49,899 bases of DNA from Streptomyces tateyamensis (GTDB lineage: Bacteria > Actinomycetota > Actinomycetes > Streptomycetales > Streptomycetaceae), in the NCBI RefSeq assembly GCF_003205575.1, contig NZ_PYBW01000069.1, positions 1-49,899 of the forward strand, in the 5' to 3' direction. Positions within the stretch are counted from its first letter, which is position 1. The number at the start of each line of letters is the position of its first letter. The notes beneath the pieces are model-generated. The model made no database searches, was not told the DNA's origin, and was given only the letters and a program-made list of their open reading frames with translations. This document shows positions 41,480-49,899 of the stretch, piece after piece. A program made the position numbers and the translations under genes.

Positions 41480-42763
41480 TCACGCCGCCGTCTGCAGCTC
41501 GCGGAGCGGCGCGGGGCGCGGGCTCACCCGCTCGGCCGCGTTGTCCTGGGCCGGGGTGAGGTGCCCGCGCAGCCGCAGCGCCAGCACGATGATCAGCAGC
41601 GTGCAGCCGGTCATCACGGCCAGGTACAGCGGCCAGGTGCCGGAGCCGACCAGCAGCACGCCCACCGCCGGGCCGACCGCGATCGCGGTCTGCTTGACCA
41701 GCGCGAAGGCCGAGTTGTAGGTGCCCAGCAGCCGGCTGGGCGCCAGGTCGGCGACGATCGGGCCCAGGGTCGGGGCCAGCATCGACTCGCCCGCGCCGAA
41801 CAGCACGTAGATCGCGACGATCGCCACCGTGGCGGCGGCCGTCTCCTCCCGGATCAGCCCGGCCAGCAGCGCCATCGCCCAGGCGCCCAGCCAGAGCACG
41901 CCGGTGGCCGCCATCGCGGTGCTGCGGCGGCGCCTGGCGGTGACCCGCACCATGATCATCTGGAGCACCACGATGGTCACCGCGTTGGCGCCGATCGCCA
42001 GGCCCAGGGTGGACGGCGCGGTCCTGACCGTGTCGGTGGCGAAGGCCGCGACGCCGGACTCGAACTGGCCGTAGCAGGTGAAGAAGATCAGCCCGGCCAG
42101 CAGGCACAACCGCAGCATCGCCTTGTCCGCCCGCAGCGCGCGCAGCGCGGTGGGCGCCGGGCCGTCGCCCACCAGGACCGGCGCCGGAGCGGGGATCCTC
42201 GCGGTCCCGGTGACGGCCGCCAGCCCCAGGAAGGTGAGCGCCTCGATGGTGAACAGCCGGGTCAGGCTGGCCGGGTCGTCCACGTTGACGATCTGGCCGC
42301 CGACCAGGGCGCCGATGCCCATGCCCAGGTTGATCAGGGTGAACTGGAGCGCGAAGGCGTGCGAGCGGGTCCTGGCGGTGGAGCAGCGCACGATCATGGT
42401 GGCCAGCGCCGGCTGGCAGGTGGTCACCCCGCCGCCGAACAGGAAGGAGGCGACCAGCAGCCCGGCCGTCCCGCTCGCCTGACCGAAGGCGAAGGCGCCG
42501 GTGGCGGCCAGCGCACAGCCGGCCAGCAGCACCGGACGCGGCCCGAACCGGTCGATCCCGCGCCCGGCGAACGGCAGCACCACCAGCGCGGCCAGCGCGA
42601 ACACGGTGAAGACCATCCCGGCGGCGAGCGAGCCGAGCCCGCGCACCTGGTCCACGTACACGAACATGTACGGCAGCGTGAAGCCGCTGCCGAAGGCGCT
42701 GAGCACGTTGCCGAGCTGGACCCGGCGCAGGGCGCCGCCCGCTTCGTACTTCTGCTGCTTCAT
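41480..42763 (-). CDS. MFS transporter
   Basis: A 427-residue protein; ATG 42763 preceded by GAAGGGG. Twelve hydrophobic segments; loop 2-3 motif AGRGIDRFGPRPVLL and LFGAGESMLAPTLGPIVADLAPSRLLG in the second half. It most resembles drug/small-molecule exporters. Divergent from the MarR gene below with operator-like repeats between them. Confidence 0.9.
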   Translation of the reverse strand: MKQQKYEAGGALRRVQLGNVLSAFGSGFTLPYMFVYVDQVRGLGSLAAGMVFTVFALAALVVLPFAGRGIDRFGPRPVLLAGCALAATGAFAFGQASGTAGLLVASFLFGGGVTTCQPALATMIVRCSTARTRSHAFALQFTLINLGMGIGALVGGQIVNVDDPASLTRLFTIEALTFLGLAAVTGTARIPAPAPVLVGDGPAPTALRALRADKAMLRLCLLAGLIFFTCYGQFESGVAAFATDTVRTAPSTLGLAIGANAVTIVVLQMIMVRVTARRRRSTAMAATGVLWLGAWAMALLAGLIREETAAATVAIVAIYVLFGAGESMLAPTLGPIVADLAPSRLLGTYNSAFALVKQTAIAVGPAVGVLLVGSGTWPLYLAVMTGCTLLIIVLALRLRGHLTPAQDNAAERVSPRPAPLRELQTAA

Positions 42764-42792
42764 CGGGAGACACCCCTTCAAGGTTCAGACCG

Positions 42793-42849
42793 TAAGACTT
42801 AAGGCCTAAACTCTAAGGCTCGAAACAATATTCCGTCAAAGCCTTAAGT
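42793..42849. promoter_or_regulatory. Repeated operator-like elements between MFS and MarR
   Basis: Direct repeats TAAGACTTAAGGC (42793-42805) and TAAACTCTAAGGC (42807-42819), plus an inverted ACTTAAGGC (42797-42805)/GCCTTAAGT (42841-42849) pair. Very AT-rich for this window; the expected binding zone of the adjacent MarR protein. Confidence 0.65.
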
Positions 42850-42878
42850 GAGGGGGTAGATCGTGGGACACTGGGCCC

Positions 42879-43409
42879 ATGAGTGCACCCAAGCCGGCCG
42901 CGCAGGACGCCGGCGAACTGGCCATCGCCGAGCAAGTGGCCATCTACCAGCGGGAGTTCCCCACCGTGGACCCGCAGGTGGAGACCATCGTCTCCTCGCT
43001 CTCGCGGGTCGCCAGGCGGATGGGGGTGGCCTACTCGCGCCAGCTGACTGTGCTCGGGATCACCAGCGCCGAGTGGGAGGTGCTCAAGGCGCTGGTGGTG
43101 GCCGGCAGCCCGTACCAGCTGGGCCCGGGCGAGCTTGCCAAGCGGCTGGGGCTCACCCCGGCCGCGATGACCCACCGGATCGACCGGATGGTGGCCGAGG
43201 GCCTGGTCACCCGGGACCGGGACGAGGCCAACCGGGTCCGGGTGATCATCGAGCTCACCGAGGTGGGCCGGGACAAGTGGCTGGAGTCGATGCGGATGGC
43301 CGCGGTCTTCGAGGAGGAGCTGCTGCACGACATCGTCCCCGCCGAGCGCACCGTGCTCACCGGGCTGCTGGGCCGGATGCTCACCCGGCTCGAGGAGGAG
43401 CACTCCTGA
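42879..43409 (+). CDS. MarR family transcriptional regulator
   Basis: A 176-residue protein; ATG 42879. Winged helix: LGITSAEWEVLKALVVAG, LGPGELAKRLGLTPAAMTHRIDRMVAEGLV (helix-turn-helix) and RDRDEANRVRVIIELTEVG (wing). N- and C-terminal helices for dimerisation. Divergent to the MFS exporter, which it most likely represses, releasing on a ligand. Confidence 0.93.
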   Translation: MSAPKPAAQDAGELAIAEQVAIYQREFPTVDPQVETIVSSLSRVARRMGVAYSRQLTVLGITSAEWEVLKALVVAGSPYQLGPGELAKRLGLTPAAMTHRIDRMVAEGLVTRDRDEANRVRVIIELTEVGRDKWLESMRMAAVFEEELLHDIVPAERTVLTGLLGRMLTRLEEEHS

Positions 43410-43574
43410 CCTGCCCGGGCGGGTGCCGGGCCGCCGTGCGTCGGCCATCGGACCGCCTCGCGGAGTTGGCGTGTCGTTGAGTGGCGGCCGGGGTCGGGCG
43501 GCGGCAGGGTGAGTGCTGAGGGACCACGACACACGCGTCGGTCCGGACCACTCCCGCTCCTGGAGGCAACACCC

Positions 43575-44363
43575 ATGCCCGTGGTCAGCAACCCGTACAC
43601 CCCCGGCACCCCCTGCTGGGTCGACCTGATGGCACCCGACCAGCAGGCCGCCATCGACTTCTACCGCGACCTGTTCGGCTGGCAGGGCGAGAAGGGCCCC
43701 GAGGAGTTCGGCGGCTACGCGGTGCTCACCCTGAACGACAAGCCGGTGGCCGGCATCGGCCCGGCGATGGCGATGGGCGACAACCCGCCCCCGCCCACCG
43801 TCTGGACCAGCTACCTGGCCACCAACGACGCGGACGCGACCGCGGTACGGATCACCCAGGCCGGCGGCGAGCTGCTCTTCCCGGTGATGGACGTGGGCAC
43901 CACCGGCCGGATGCTGGTGGCCAAGGACCCGGCCGGCGCGGTCTTCGGCGTCTGGCAGCCACTGGACTTCTTCGGCGCCCAGGTGGTCAACGAGGCGGGC
44001 GCGCTGATCTGGAACGAGCTCAACACCAACGACCTCAAGACCGCCACCGAGTTCTACCGGGCGGCGCTGGACATCGAGCTGACCCCGATGGAGGGCGCGG
44101 ACGGCTACCTGACCGCGAACGTGGCGGGCAAGCCGGTCGGCGGCGCGCAGAGCCTGGAGAACCACCCCGAGGGCACCCCGCCGCACTGGGCGGTCTACTT
44201 CGCCGTCGACGGCGTGGACAGCACGGTGGACGCGGCGGTGCGGGCCGGCGGCGCGCTGGTGGTGCCGGCCATGGACACCCCGGCGGGGCGGATGGCCGCG
44301 CTGGCCGACCCGCAGGGCGGTGTCTTCTGGGTGATCAAGCCGGAGATGTCCGAGCAGTCCTGA
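43575..44363 (+). CDS. Two-domain VOC family protein
   Basis: A 262-residue protein; ATG 43575 with TGGAGG upstream. Two glyoxalase/VOC domains (about 9-125 and 137-255), each with TPCWVDLMAPD/ALIWNELNTND, DFYRDLFGW/TEFYRAALDI and a terminal DP-x-GAVFGVW/DPQGGVFWV strand. Family uses include resistance and isomerisation; the metal-binding Glu set seems incomplete, so catalysis is uncertain. Confidence 0.9.
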   Translation: MPVVSNPYTPGTPCWVDLMAPDQQAAIDFYRDLFGWQGEKGPEEFGGYAVLTLNDKPVAGIGPAMAMGDNPPPPTVWTSYLATNDADATAVRITQAGGELLFPVMDVGTTGRMLVAKDPAGAVFGVWQPLDFFGAQVVNEAGALIWNELNTNDLKTATEFYRAALDIELTPMEGADGYLTANVAGKPVGGAQSLENHPEGTPPHWAVYFAVDGVDSTVDAAVRAGGALVVPAMDTPAGRMAALADPQGGVFWVIKPEMSEQS

Positions 44364-44380
44364 CGCTGCGCCGGCATGGG

Positions 44381-44416
44381 CCGTGCCCCCGGAGTGTGGC
44401 CACTCCGGGGGCACGG
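44381..44416. terminator. Terminator between VOC and chitinase genes
   Basis: CCGTGCCCCCGGAGTG (44381-44396) pairs perfectly with 44401-44416 around TGGC. Serves both convergent genes. Confidence 0.85.
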
Positions 44417-44435
44417 TGGCATTTCTGGCAGTGCG

Positions 44436-46256
44436 TCAGCAGGGACCGTTGTCGGTCCAGACGCCCCACTGGCCGCTCAGCGACGGGTCCTCGTTGGTGG
44501 TCCACCACTTGTTGGTGTAGTTGTGGCCCTTCCAGGAGACCTTGGTGCCGGCGGTGGCGTACACGGCCGAGGCGCTCCAGCTCGGCGCGGTGCAGCTGCC
44601 GGCCGGCGGGGTCGAGACCGGCGGGGTGGTCACCGGCGGGGTGGTGGCCGGCGGAGTCGTCACCGGCGGCGTGGTGGCCGGCGGGGTGGACACCGGCGGC
44701 GTGGTCACCGGGGAGCTGGAGGTCGGCGCGGCCGGGCAGCTGGCGGCCGAGCCGTTGGTGGCGTTCACCATGGTGTCGAACAGGCTGGTCTGGGTGCCCA
44801 GGTCGTAGAGCGAGAAGGCGAACGAGCCGCCCAGGCCGTTGCAGTGCAGGTAGTCGGCCTTGGCCTGGATGGACTTGGTGTTCTCACCGCTCCAGAAGGT
44901 GGTGCCGTCGTAGAACCAGGCGGCCTTGGCGGTGTCGTCCCAGTAGGTGTCGGCCGGGTTGTCCACGAAGCCGTTGAGCTCCTTGAACATCCGGATGCCG
45001 TTCACGTTGCCCGACATGGCCGCACCGGTGGCGGGACCGGTCGCGCTCTGGAACAGGCCGTGGTTGCCGCCGGCCGGCACGCCGGTCCAACCGCGGTAGT
45101 AGAACGGCACACCCATGTTGATCTTCTTGGCGGGGAAGCCGCCGGGGATGCCGTACTGCGGGTCACCGACCGTCCAGGCCTTGACCGCCTCGTCGATCGA
45201 GTACTTGGAGGTGCCCGGCGCGACCGGGGTCATCGGGTCGTTCGGGTCCGAGTACAGCGCGGCCTGGTGGTTGGTCGGGCCGGTCGCGTCCCAGGCGCCG
45301 TGCATGTCGTACGTCATCACGTCCATGAACGTGAGGTACTGGCCGATCTTGTCGGTCTCGTAGTTCTGGATCTTGTCCTGGCCGGCGCCGACCGCCGCGC
45401 TCAGCGCGTAGGTCTTGTTGTCCGCCTTGCCCTGGGCGTCCAGCTCGGTGCGGAACTCGGAGAGCAGCGCGGTGAAGTTCTGCTTGTCGGCCGGCGAGGA
45501 GTGGTTGCCGGCGTGACCGCCGCCGCCCGGGTACTCCCAGTCCAGGTCGAAGCCGTCGAAGACGCCGGCGCCCGAGCCCGGGCCGCCGAAGCCGGCGTCC
45601 GAGGGGAGGTTGCCCTTGATGAACATGTCGATGCAGGAGGACACCAGCGCCTTGCGCGAGGCGTCACCGGCGGCCGCGTCGGAGAAGTACTTGGAGTACG
45701 TCCAACCACCGATCGACAGCAGGACCTTGAGGTTGGGGTTCTTCGCCTTCAGCTTCTTCAGCTGGTTGAAGTTGCCGGCGATCGGCTGGTTCCAGACGTC
45801 CGCGGTGCCGTCCACGCTGATGTCCGAGCCGTAGGACTTCTCGTAGTCGGCGAAGGCGTCGCCCGCGCCGTCACCCGCGTTGGGGTTGGCGTCGTTGGTG
45901 TCGGCCGCCTTGGTCGCCTCGAAGCACTTCAGCGAGGTCGGATTGATGTTGGCGAAGTCGTAGATCAGGTAGTCCAGCTTCCCGGCGACACCGGTGTCCT
46001 GGACGGTCTTGGGGTAGTACCCGTTGGCGTACACGCCCCACTGGTCGAAGTAGGCGACCTTGAGGCCGCCGCTGGTGGCCGGGGCGCCGGTGGTGTTGGT
46101 GGCGGCCGCGCTGGCGGTGCCGCCGGAGGTCAGTGCCAGCGAGGCACCGAGCAGCAGCGAGGCGGCGGCGCCCAGGGCGATGACCGCGGCACCCTTGGAG
46201 CGGCGGCGCTTGCCACCCGTCTCCTTGGGCTCGGCGGCGAACGAGCGAGTGAGCAT
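44436..46256 (-). CDS. GH18 chitinase with C-terminal chitin-binding domain
   Basis: A 606-residue secreted enzyme; ATG 46256 with AGGAG eight bases upstream. Signal peptide with basic start (KRRRSK) and long hydrophobic core to about residue 50. The GH18 barrel has LLSIGGWTY and FDGFDLDWEYPG (catalytic DxxDxDxE, Glu about 241), then MTYDMHGAWD. A TTPP/STPP repeat linker (about 515-553) leads to a CBM5/12-like domain with WSASAVYATAGTKVSWKGHNYTNKWWT. Cleaves beta-1,4-GlcNAc in chitin. DasR-type operator upstream. Confidence 0.95.
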   Translation of the reverse strand: MLTRSFAAEPKETGGKRRRSKGAAVIALGAAASLLLGASLALTSGGTASAAATNTTGAPATSGGLKVAYFDQWGVYANGYYPKTVQDTGVAGKLDYLIYDFANINPTSLKCFEATKAADTNDANPNAGDGAGDAFADYEKSYGSDISVDGTADVWNQPIAGNFNQLKKLKAKNPNLKVLLSIGGWTYSKYFSDAAAGDASRKALVSSCIDMFIKGNLPSDAGFGGPGSGAGVFDGFDLDWEYPGGGGHAGNHSSPADKQNFTALLSEFRTELDAQGKADNKTYALSAAVGAGQDKIQNYETDKIGQYLTFMDVMTYDMHGAWDATGPTNHQAALYSDPNDPMTPVAPGTSKYSIDEAVKAWTVGDPQYGIPGGFPAKKINMGVPFYYRGWTGVPAGGNHGLFQSATGPATGAAMSGNVNGIRMFKELNGFVDNPADTYWDDTAKAAWFYDGTTFWSGENTKSIQAKADYLHCNGLGGSFAFSLYDLGTQTSLFDTMVNATNGSAASCPAAPTSSSPVTTPPVSTPPATTPPVTTPPATTPPVTTPPVSTPPAGSCTAPSWSASAVYATAGTKVSWKGHNYTNKWWTTNEDPSLSGQWGVWTDNGPC

Positions 46257-46444
46257 GGTTGCGTGACTCCTGGTCGTGGGGGCCGGCATGCCCGGGGGTC
46301 GGCGGTCCGTCCGGGGTGGGACCCGGACGGACCAGGGCATGACAGGGAGGCGTCGTGCAGCGTGCGGACAGAGCTCCCCTGGACCGGCGCCGGCGATTGT
46401 GGCCGCCGGCGCCGGCTCAGGGGCTCCCTGCACCTGCGGATTAA

Positions 46445-46460
46445 AATGGACTAGACCAGA
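46445..46460. promoter_or_regulatory. DasR-like operator (dre) before chitinase
   Basis: AATGGACTAGACCAGA fits the GlcNAc regulator DasR consensus (A[CG]TGGTCTAGACCA[CG]T) except near its edges, and matches the direct-repeat element TGG[T/A]CTAGACCA known before Streptomyces chitinase genes. Lies about 190 bases upstream of the ATG, where a promoter would be (AT-rich TTTTAAT beside it). Confidence 0.8.
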
Positions 46461-46467
46461 GGGGGCG

Positions 46468-46491
46468 TCAAGTGCCGTTCCCCACACTTGA
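46468..46491. repeat. 7-base inverted repeat in chitinase/ABC divergent region
   Basis: TCAAGTG (46468-46474) and CACTTGA (46485-46491) with a 10-base gap. Two-turn spacing suits a dimeric regulator. Rest of the 450-base gap (46257-46707) shows no gene. Confidence 0.4.
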
Positions 46492-46707
46492 GTCAGCGTT
46501 AAGGTTGGTACTACCGGGACTCCCGCGTTGAGCTGGGGCTAAACCTCCGTCCACGAATCAGGGTCAGCCTTGAGGCGTACCCCGGCTGCATCCCACGTCG
46601 CATCACCGGGCACCGAGCGTGCGACCTCAGCCGCTCGAAGCCGGCCCCCGCGATCCCCTAGCGTGGCGGGCGTCCCGCCCGCCCACTCCCTCGCCCGAGG
46701 ACCCCAG

Positions 46708-47658
46708 ATGATCGAAGCCGTCGGCCTCACCAAGCGCTACGGCACCAGAACCGCCGTCTCGGACCTGAGCTTCACCGTCCGCCCCGGGGTGGTGACCGGC
46801 TTCCTCGGCCCCAACGGGGCCGGCAAGTCCACCACCATGCGGATGCTGCTCGGCCTGGACGCCCCCAGCGCCGGCCGCGCCACCGTGAACGGCCGCCGCT
46901 ACGCCGAGCACCCCGCCCCGCTGCACGAGGTCGGCGCGATGCTGGAGGCGCGGGCCGTGCACACCGGCCGCTCCGCCCGCAACCACCTGCTGGCGCTGGC
47001 CGCCACGCACGCCATCCCGACCTCCCGGGTGGACCGGGTGATCGACCTGGTCGGCCTGCGCGAGGTGGCCCGCAAGCGGGCCGGCGGGTTCTCGCTCGGC
47101 ATGGGCCAGCGACTGGGCATCGCCTCCGCGCTGCTCGGCGACCCGGCCACGCTGATCCTCGACGAACCGGTCAACGGGCTGGACCCCGAGGGCATCCTGT
47201 GGATCCGCAACCTGCTCAAGTCCCTGGCTGCCGAGGGGCGCACGGTGCTCGTCTCCTCGCACCTGATGAGCGAGATGGCACTGACCGCCGAGCACCTGAT
47301 CGTGATCGGGCGCGGTCGGCTGATCGCGGACACCTCGGTGGCCGAGTTCACCGCCGGCGCCTCGCAGGGCGGGGTGCGGGTGCGCACTCCGCAGGCCGAG
47401 CTGCTGACCGGACTGCTGGCCGAACTGGTGGCCGGGCGGGGCGAGGTGACTGCCGAGGAGGAGCCCGAGGTGCTCACCGTCACCGGCACCGACAGCGCGT
47501 CGATCGGCCGCCTGGCGGCCGAGCACGGCGTGGTCCTCTACGAGCTGACACCCCGTCAGGCCTCGCTGGAGGAGGCGTTCATGGAACTGACCAAGGACGC
47601 GGTGGAGTACGGGGCCGTGGCGGCCCCGGCCGAGCAGGTCAAGGAGCGGGTGGCATGA
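46708..47658 (+). CDS. ABC-2 type transporter ATP-binding protein
   Basis: A 316-residue protein; ATG 46708 is used since homologous sequence starts MIEAVGLTKRYG. Walker A GPNGAGKS, signature FSLGMGQR (near 130), Walker B LILDEPVNGLDP and SSHL. C-terminal regulatory extension (about 220-316), as in drug/lantibiotic-type ABC-2 exporters. Coupled by ATGA to the permease. Confidence 0.95.
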   Translation: MIEAVGLTKRYGTRTAVSDLSFTVRPGVVTGFLGPNGAGKSTTMRMLLGLDAPSAGRATVNGRRYAEHPAPLHEVGAMLEARAVHTGRSARNHLLALAATHAIPTSRVDRVIDLVGLREVARKRAGGFSLGMGQRLGIASALLGDPATLILDEPVNGLDPEGILWIRNLLKSLAAEGRTVLVSSHLMSEMALTAEHLIVIGRGRLIADTSVAEFTAGASQGGVRVRTPQAELLTGLLAELVAGRGEVTAEEEPEVLTVTGTDSASIGRLAAEHGVVLYELTPRQASLEEAFMELTKDAVEYGAVAAPAEQVKERVA

Positions 47659-48470
47659 GCGCGGTCTTCGTCTCCCAGGAGTCCGGCACCGGCCGGCTCA
47701 CGCTGCCCCGAGTGGTGCACGCCGAGTGGATCAAGTTCCGCTCGCTGCGCTCCAGCTGGATCACCCTGGCGGTGGCCGCGGCGCTCGCCGTCGGTTTCGG
47801 CGCGCTGTTCTGCTGGGCCATGGTCAGCCACTGGGACCGGCTGCCCGCCGACGAGCGGGCGGCCTTCACTCCGGCCGAGCACAGCCTGCGCGGCTACTTC
47901 CTGGCCCAGATGGCGATCGGCGTGCTCGGTGTGCTCTCGGTCACCGGGGAGTACTCCACCGGCATGATCCGCGCCTCGCTGAGCGCCGTGCCCAAGCGGC
48001 TGCCGGTGCTCTGGTCCAAGGCCCTGGTCTTCGGGGCGATCGCCTGGGTGGTGACCACCCTGTCGGCCGTGGTGGCCTTCCTGCTCGGCCAGGCGATCCT
48101 GTCCGGAAGGCACATCGAGACCACCTTCGGCGCGCCCGGAGTGGCCCGGGTGGTGCTCGGCACCGGCCTCTACCTGACCGCGATCGGGCTGCTGGCGGTC
48201 GCGCTGGGCACCCTGATCCGCAACACCGCCGGCGGCATCGCCTCGGTCTTCGGGCTGCTGCTGGTGCTGCCGCTGCTCAGCGAGGCGCTGCCCTCGGACT
48301 GGCAGGTCCACGTGATCCCGTACCTGCCCAGCAACGCCGGCGCCGCACTGATGCACACCACCCGGGCCGCGCACGAGCTGGCACCCTGGGCCGGCTTCGG
48401 GCTGCTCTGCGGCTACGTGGCACTGGCGCTGGCGGGCGCGGCCGTGGTGCTGCGCCGCCGGGACGCCTGA
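47655..48470 (+). CDS. ABC-2 type transporter permease
   Basis: A 271-residue protein; ATG 47655 overlaps the ATPase stop. About six hydrophobic segments at 37-58, 88-105, 128-150, 172-195, 200-220 and 240-262. VHAEWIKFRSLRSSW and GEYSTGMIRASLSAVPKR are ABC-2 permease landmarks. Partner of the ATPase; exported substrate unknown, possibly linked to the two-component genes downstream. Confidence 0.93.
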   Translation: MSAVFVSQESGTGRLTLPRVVHAEWIKFRSLRSSWITLAVAAALAVGFGALFCWAMVSHWDRLPADERAAFTPAEHSLRGYFLAQMAIGVLGVLSVTGEYSTGMIRASLSAVPKRLPVLWSKALVFGAIAWVVTTLSAVVAFLLGQAILSGRHIETTFGAPGVARVVLGTGLYLTAIGLLAVALGTLIRNTAGGIASVFGLLLVLPLLSEALPSDWQVHVIPYLPSNAGAALMHTTRAAHELAPWAGFGLLCGYVALALAGAAVVLRRRDA

Positions 48471-48519
48471 GGTCCGGCGGGTGGGCGCGGCAGCCGAGGC
48501 GGCGTTGCACAATGGCGCA

Positions 48520-49815
48520 ATGACCTCCGTGCCCGCCGCCCACCCGCTGCCCGGGCCGGGCTCCGCCGCGGCGGAGCCCGGCCCGGCGCGCGGCCCGGCC
48601 GTCCCGCGGGCGGTCCGGCTCTGGGAGCGGCACCCCACCACGGTGGACGCGGTCGGCGCCGTGCTGCTGCTCGCGGTGACCGCCTGGGTGCACAGCCGGG
48701 TGCGCCCCGACTGGTGGGAGCTGCCGCTTCAGGCGGCCCTGACGCTCCCGCTGGCCTGGCGCCGACGGGCCCCGCTGGCCGTCTTCGCGGTGATCTCGCT
48801 GACCGCCTTCGGCCAGTGGCTGGCCATCGCCCTCGGCCACCTCGAAGCGATCCCGGCCGACTTCGCCGTGCTGATCGCGCTCTACACGGTGGCCGCCCGC
48901 TGCTCGATGCGCTGGACGCTGGCCGCCTACCTGGCCGCCGAACTGGGCGTGCTGCTGATCGCGATCGTCAACGCCCCGCCCCCCAACGCGCCCCCGCTGC
49001 TGTCACCGGACCCGCTCTCGGTCTTCCTGCGGGTCGTCTTCTTCCTCTCCGGCGCCACCACGGCGGCCGCCCTGCTCGGGCTCAACTCCCGAGCCCGGCA
49101 GGCCAAGCTGGCCGCGCTGCACGAGCGGGCCCGGGAGCTGGAGGGCCAGCGCGACCAGCAGGCCGCACTCGCCGTGGCCCAGGAGCGCAGCCGGATCGCC
49201 CGCGAGATGCACGACATCGTCACCCACAACCTGTCGGTGATGGTGGCGCTGGCCGACGGCGCGGTCTACGCCAGCGAGCACGCCCCCGACAAGGCCACGG
49301 CCGCGATGCGCCAGTCCGCCGAGACCGGCCGGCAGGCACTCACGGACATGCGCCGCTTCCTGGGCGTGCTGCGGGCCGACGAGCCGGACGCGCTGCGCCA
49401 CCCTCAGCCGGGCCTGGGCGCGCTGGACGGCCTGGTCGCCCAGGTGCGCGCGGCCGGCCTGCCCTGCGAGCTGACCCTGACCGGCAGCCCCGCCGGCATC
49501 TCGCCCGGTGCCCAGCTGACCGTCTACCGGCTGGTCCAGGAGTCGCTCACCAACACCCTCAAGCACAGCGCGCCCGGCGCCCGGGCCACCGTGGCGGTGG
49601 CCTGCGGGCCCGGCACGGTGCGGGTGGAGGTGCGCGACGACGGGCGGGCGGCGGCCGCCGCGGCCGGCCCCGGCGGCGGCCACGGGCTGGCCGGGATGCG
49701 CGAGCGGGTCGCCGCGTACGGTGGTGAGCTGTCCGCCGGACCGCTGCCGGGCGGTGGCTGGCGGGTGGCGGCCACCCTGGACCTCGACCCCGACCGCCTG
49801 GAGGCGCTCCGATGA
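48520..49815 (+). CDS. Sensor histidine kinase (HisKA_3 type)
   Basis: A 431-residue protein; ATG 48520 chosen because no ribosome site precedes it, but CACAAT about seven bases upstream could be a -10 box, so a leaderless mRNA is likely. Four to five membrane segments (about 45-175), then a dimerisation box EMHDIVTHNLSVMV with the phosphoacceptor His, and a C-terminal HATPase with VQESLTNTLKHS (N box) and GGGHGLAGMRERV (G box). NarL-type partner follows with ATGA overlap; the upstream ABC-2 transporter may be the target. Confidence 0.93.
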   Translation: MTSVPAAHPLPGPGSAAAEPGPARGPAVPRAVRLWERHPTTVDAVGAVLLLAVTAWVHSRVRPDWWELPLQAALTLPLAWRRRAPLAVFAVISLTAFGQWLAIALGHLEAIPADFAVLIALYTVAARCSMRWTLAAYLAAELGVLLIAIVNAPPPNAPPLLSPDPLSVFLRVVFFLSGATTAAALLGLNSRARQAKLAALHERARELEGQRDQQAALAVAQERSRIAREMHDIVTHNLSVMVALADGAVYASEHAPDKATAAMRQSAETGRQALTDMRRFLGVLRADEPDALRHPQPGLGALDGLVAQVRAAGLPCELTLTGSPAGISPGAQLTVYRLVQESLTNTLKHSAPGARATVAVACGPGTVRVEVRDDGRAAAAAAGPGGGHGLAGMRERVAAYGGELSAGPLPGGGWRVAATLDLDPDRLEALR

Positions 49816-49899
49816 CCGTCCGCGTCCTGCTGGTGGACGACCAGCCGCTGCTGCGGGTGGCGTTCACCCTGGTGCTGGACTCGCAGCCGGACCTGGAGG
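49812..49899 (+). CDS. Response regulator, N-terminal part (runs off the right edge)
   Basis: Starts at ATG 49812, overlapping the kinase stop. The 29 codons present read TVRVLLVDDQPLLRVAF, the first strand and acidic pair (DD) of a receiver domain. By its partner kinase it is probably a NarL/LuxR-type DNA-binding regulator. Confidence 0.9.
   Translation, partial: MTVRVLLVDDQPLLRVAFTLVLDSQPDLE

Noticed and set aside
44600..44710. Short tandem repeats resembling a CRISPR array
   Set aside because: They encode the TTPP/STPP linker of the chitinase in frame; no spacers of regular size.
1..49899. tRNA genes
   Set aside because: No T-loop/acceptor combination was noticed by eye; a covariance search would be decisive.

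Overview
The window is very GC-rich actinobacterial DNA. Gene content (SCO4226-type and SCO2322-type proteins, proline-rich membrane proteins, a class III/IV lanthipeptide synthetase, a DasR-type operator before a chitinase, many GTG/TTG starts and 4-base start/stop overlaps) points to Streptomycetaceae, Streptomyces or Kitasatospora. Species cannot be fixed from sequence alone.

Left region (1 to about 9,070), accessory-looking and visibly less GC-extreme: a leftward operon of two related radical SAM enzymes (the first cut by the window edge), a Pol-beta-type nucleotidyltransferase and the 3' part of an FAD-dependent oxidoreductase. It abuts, head to head near 2,640, the 3' part of a glutamine-synthetase-like ligase, and both genes lack their 5' ends. 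A rightward series follows: Nudix hydrolase, P-loop kinase, second Nudix, ABC exporter, a 34-codon ORF overlapping the exporter stop, HIT protein and third Nudix. Then come a decayed ABC-ATPase fragment and a small direct-repeat array. The set looks like a peptide or nucleotide-conjugate natural-product locus that I do not recognise.

Middle region (9,090 to 24,060): RNase P RNA (leftward), an RNB exoribonuclease, an SRPBCC protein, YaaA, a long AT-rich nested inverted repeat, then a leftward group of RNase H/phosphatase, C4 zinc-ribbon protein and Nif3-like protein. After that come a lanthionine synthetase with intact zinc ligands coupled to a prolyl-oligopeptidase-type S9 peptidase, two tiny ORFs, a methyltransferase, a proline-rich membrane protein and a lipoprotein amidase.

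Right region (24,060 to 49,899): a Gln/Pro-rich membrane protein; a leftward GT4/methyltransferase/alpha-toroid operon; a divergent, tightly coupled ECF-transporter operon with a secreted alpha-toroid protein; MarR and a DUF4242 protein; an MFS exporter with a MarR-like tail; a peptidoglycan-binding protein; a GDT1-family cation transporter behind a yybP-ykoY (Mn2+) riboswitch; a FetB-like permease; a protein O-mannosyltransferase; a divergent MFS/MarR pair with repeated operators; a two-domain VOC protein; a GH18 chitinase with a DasR-like site; an ABC-2 transporter; and a histidine kinase/response regulator pair cut by the window edge.
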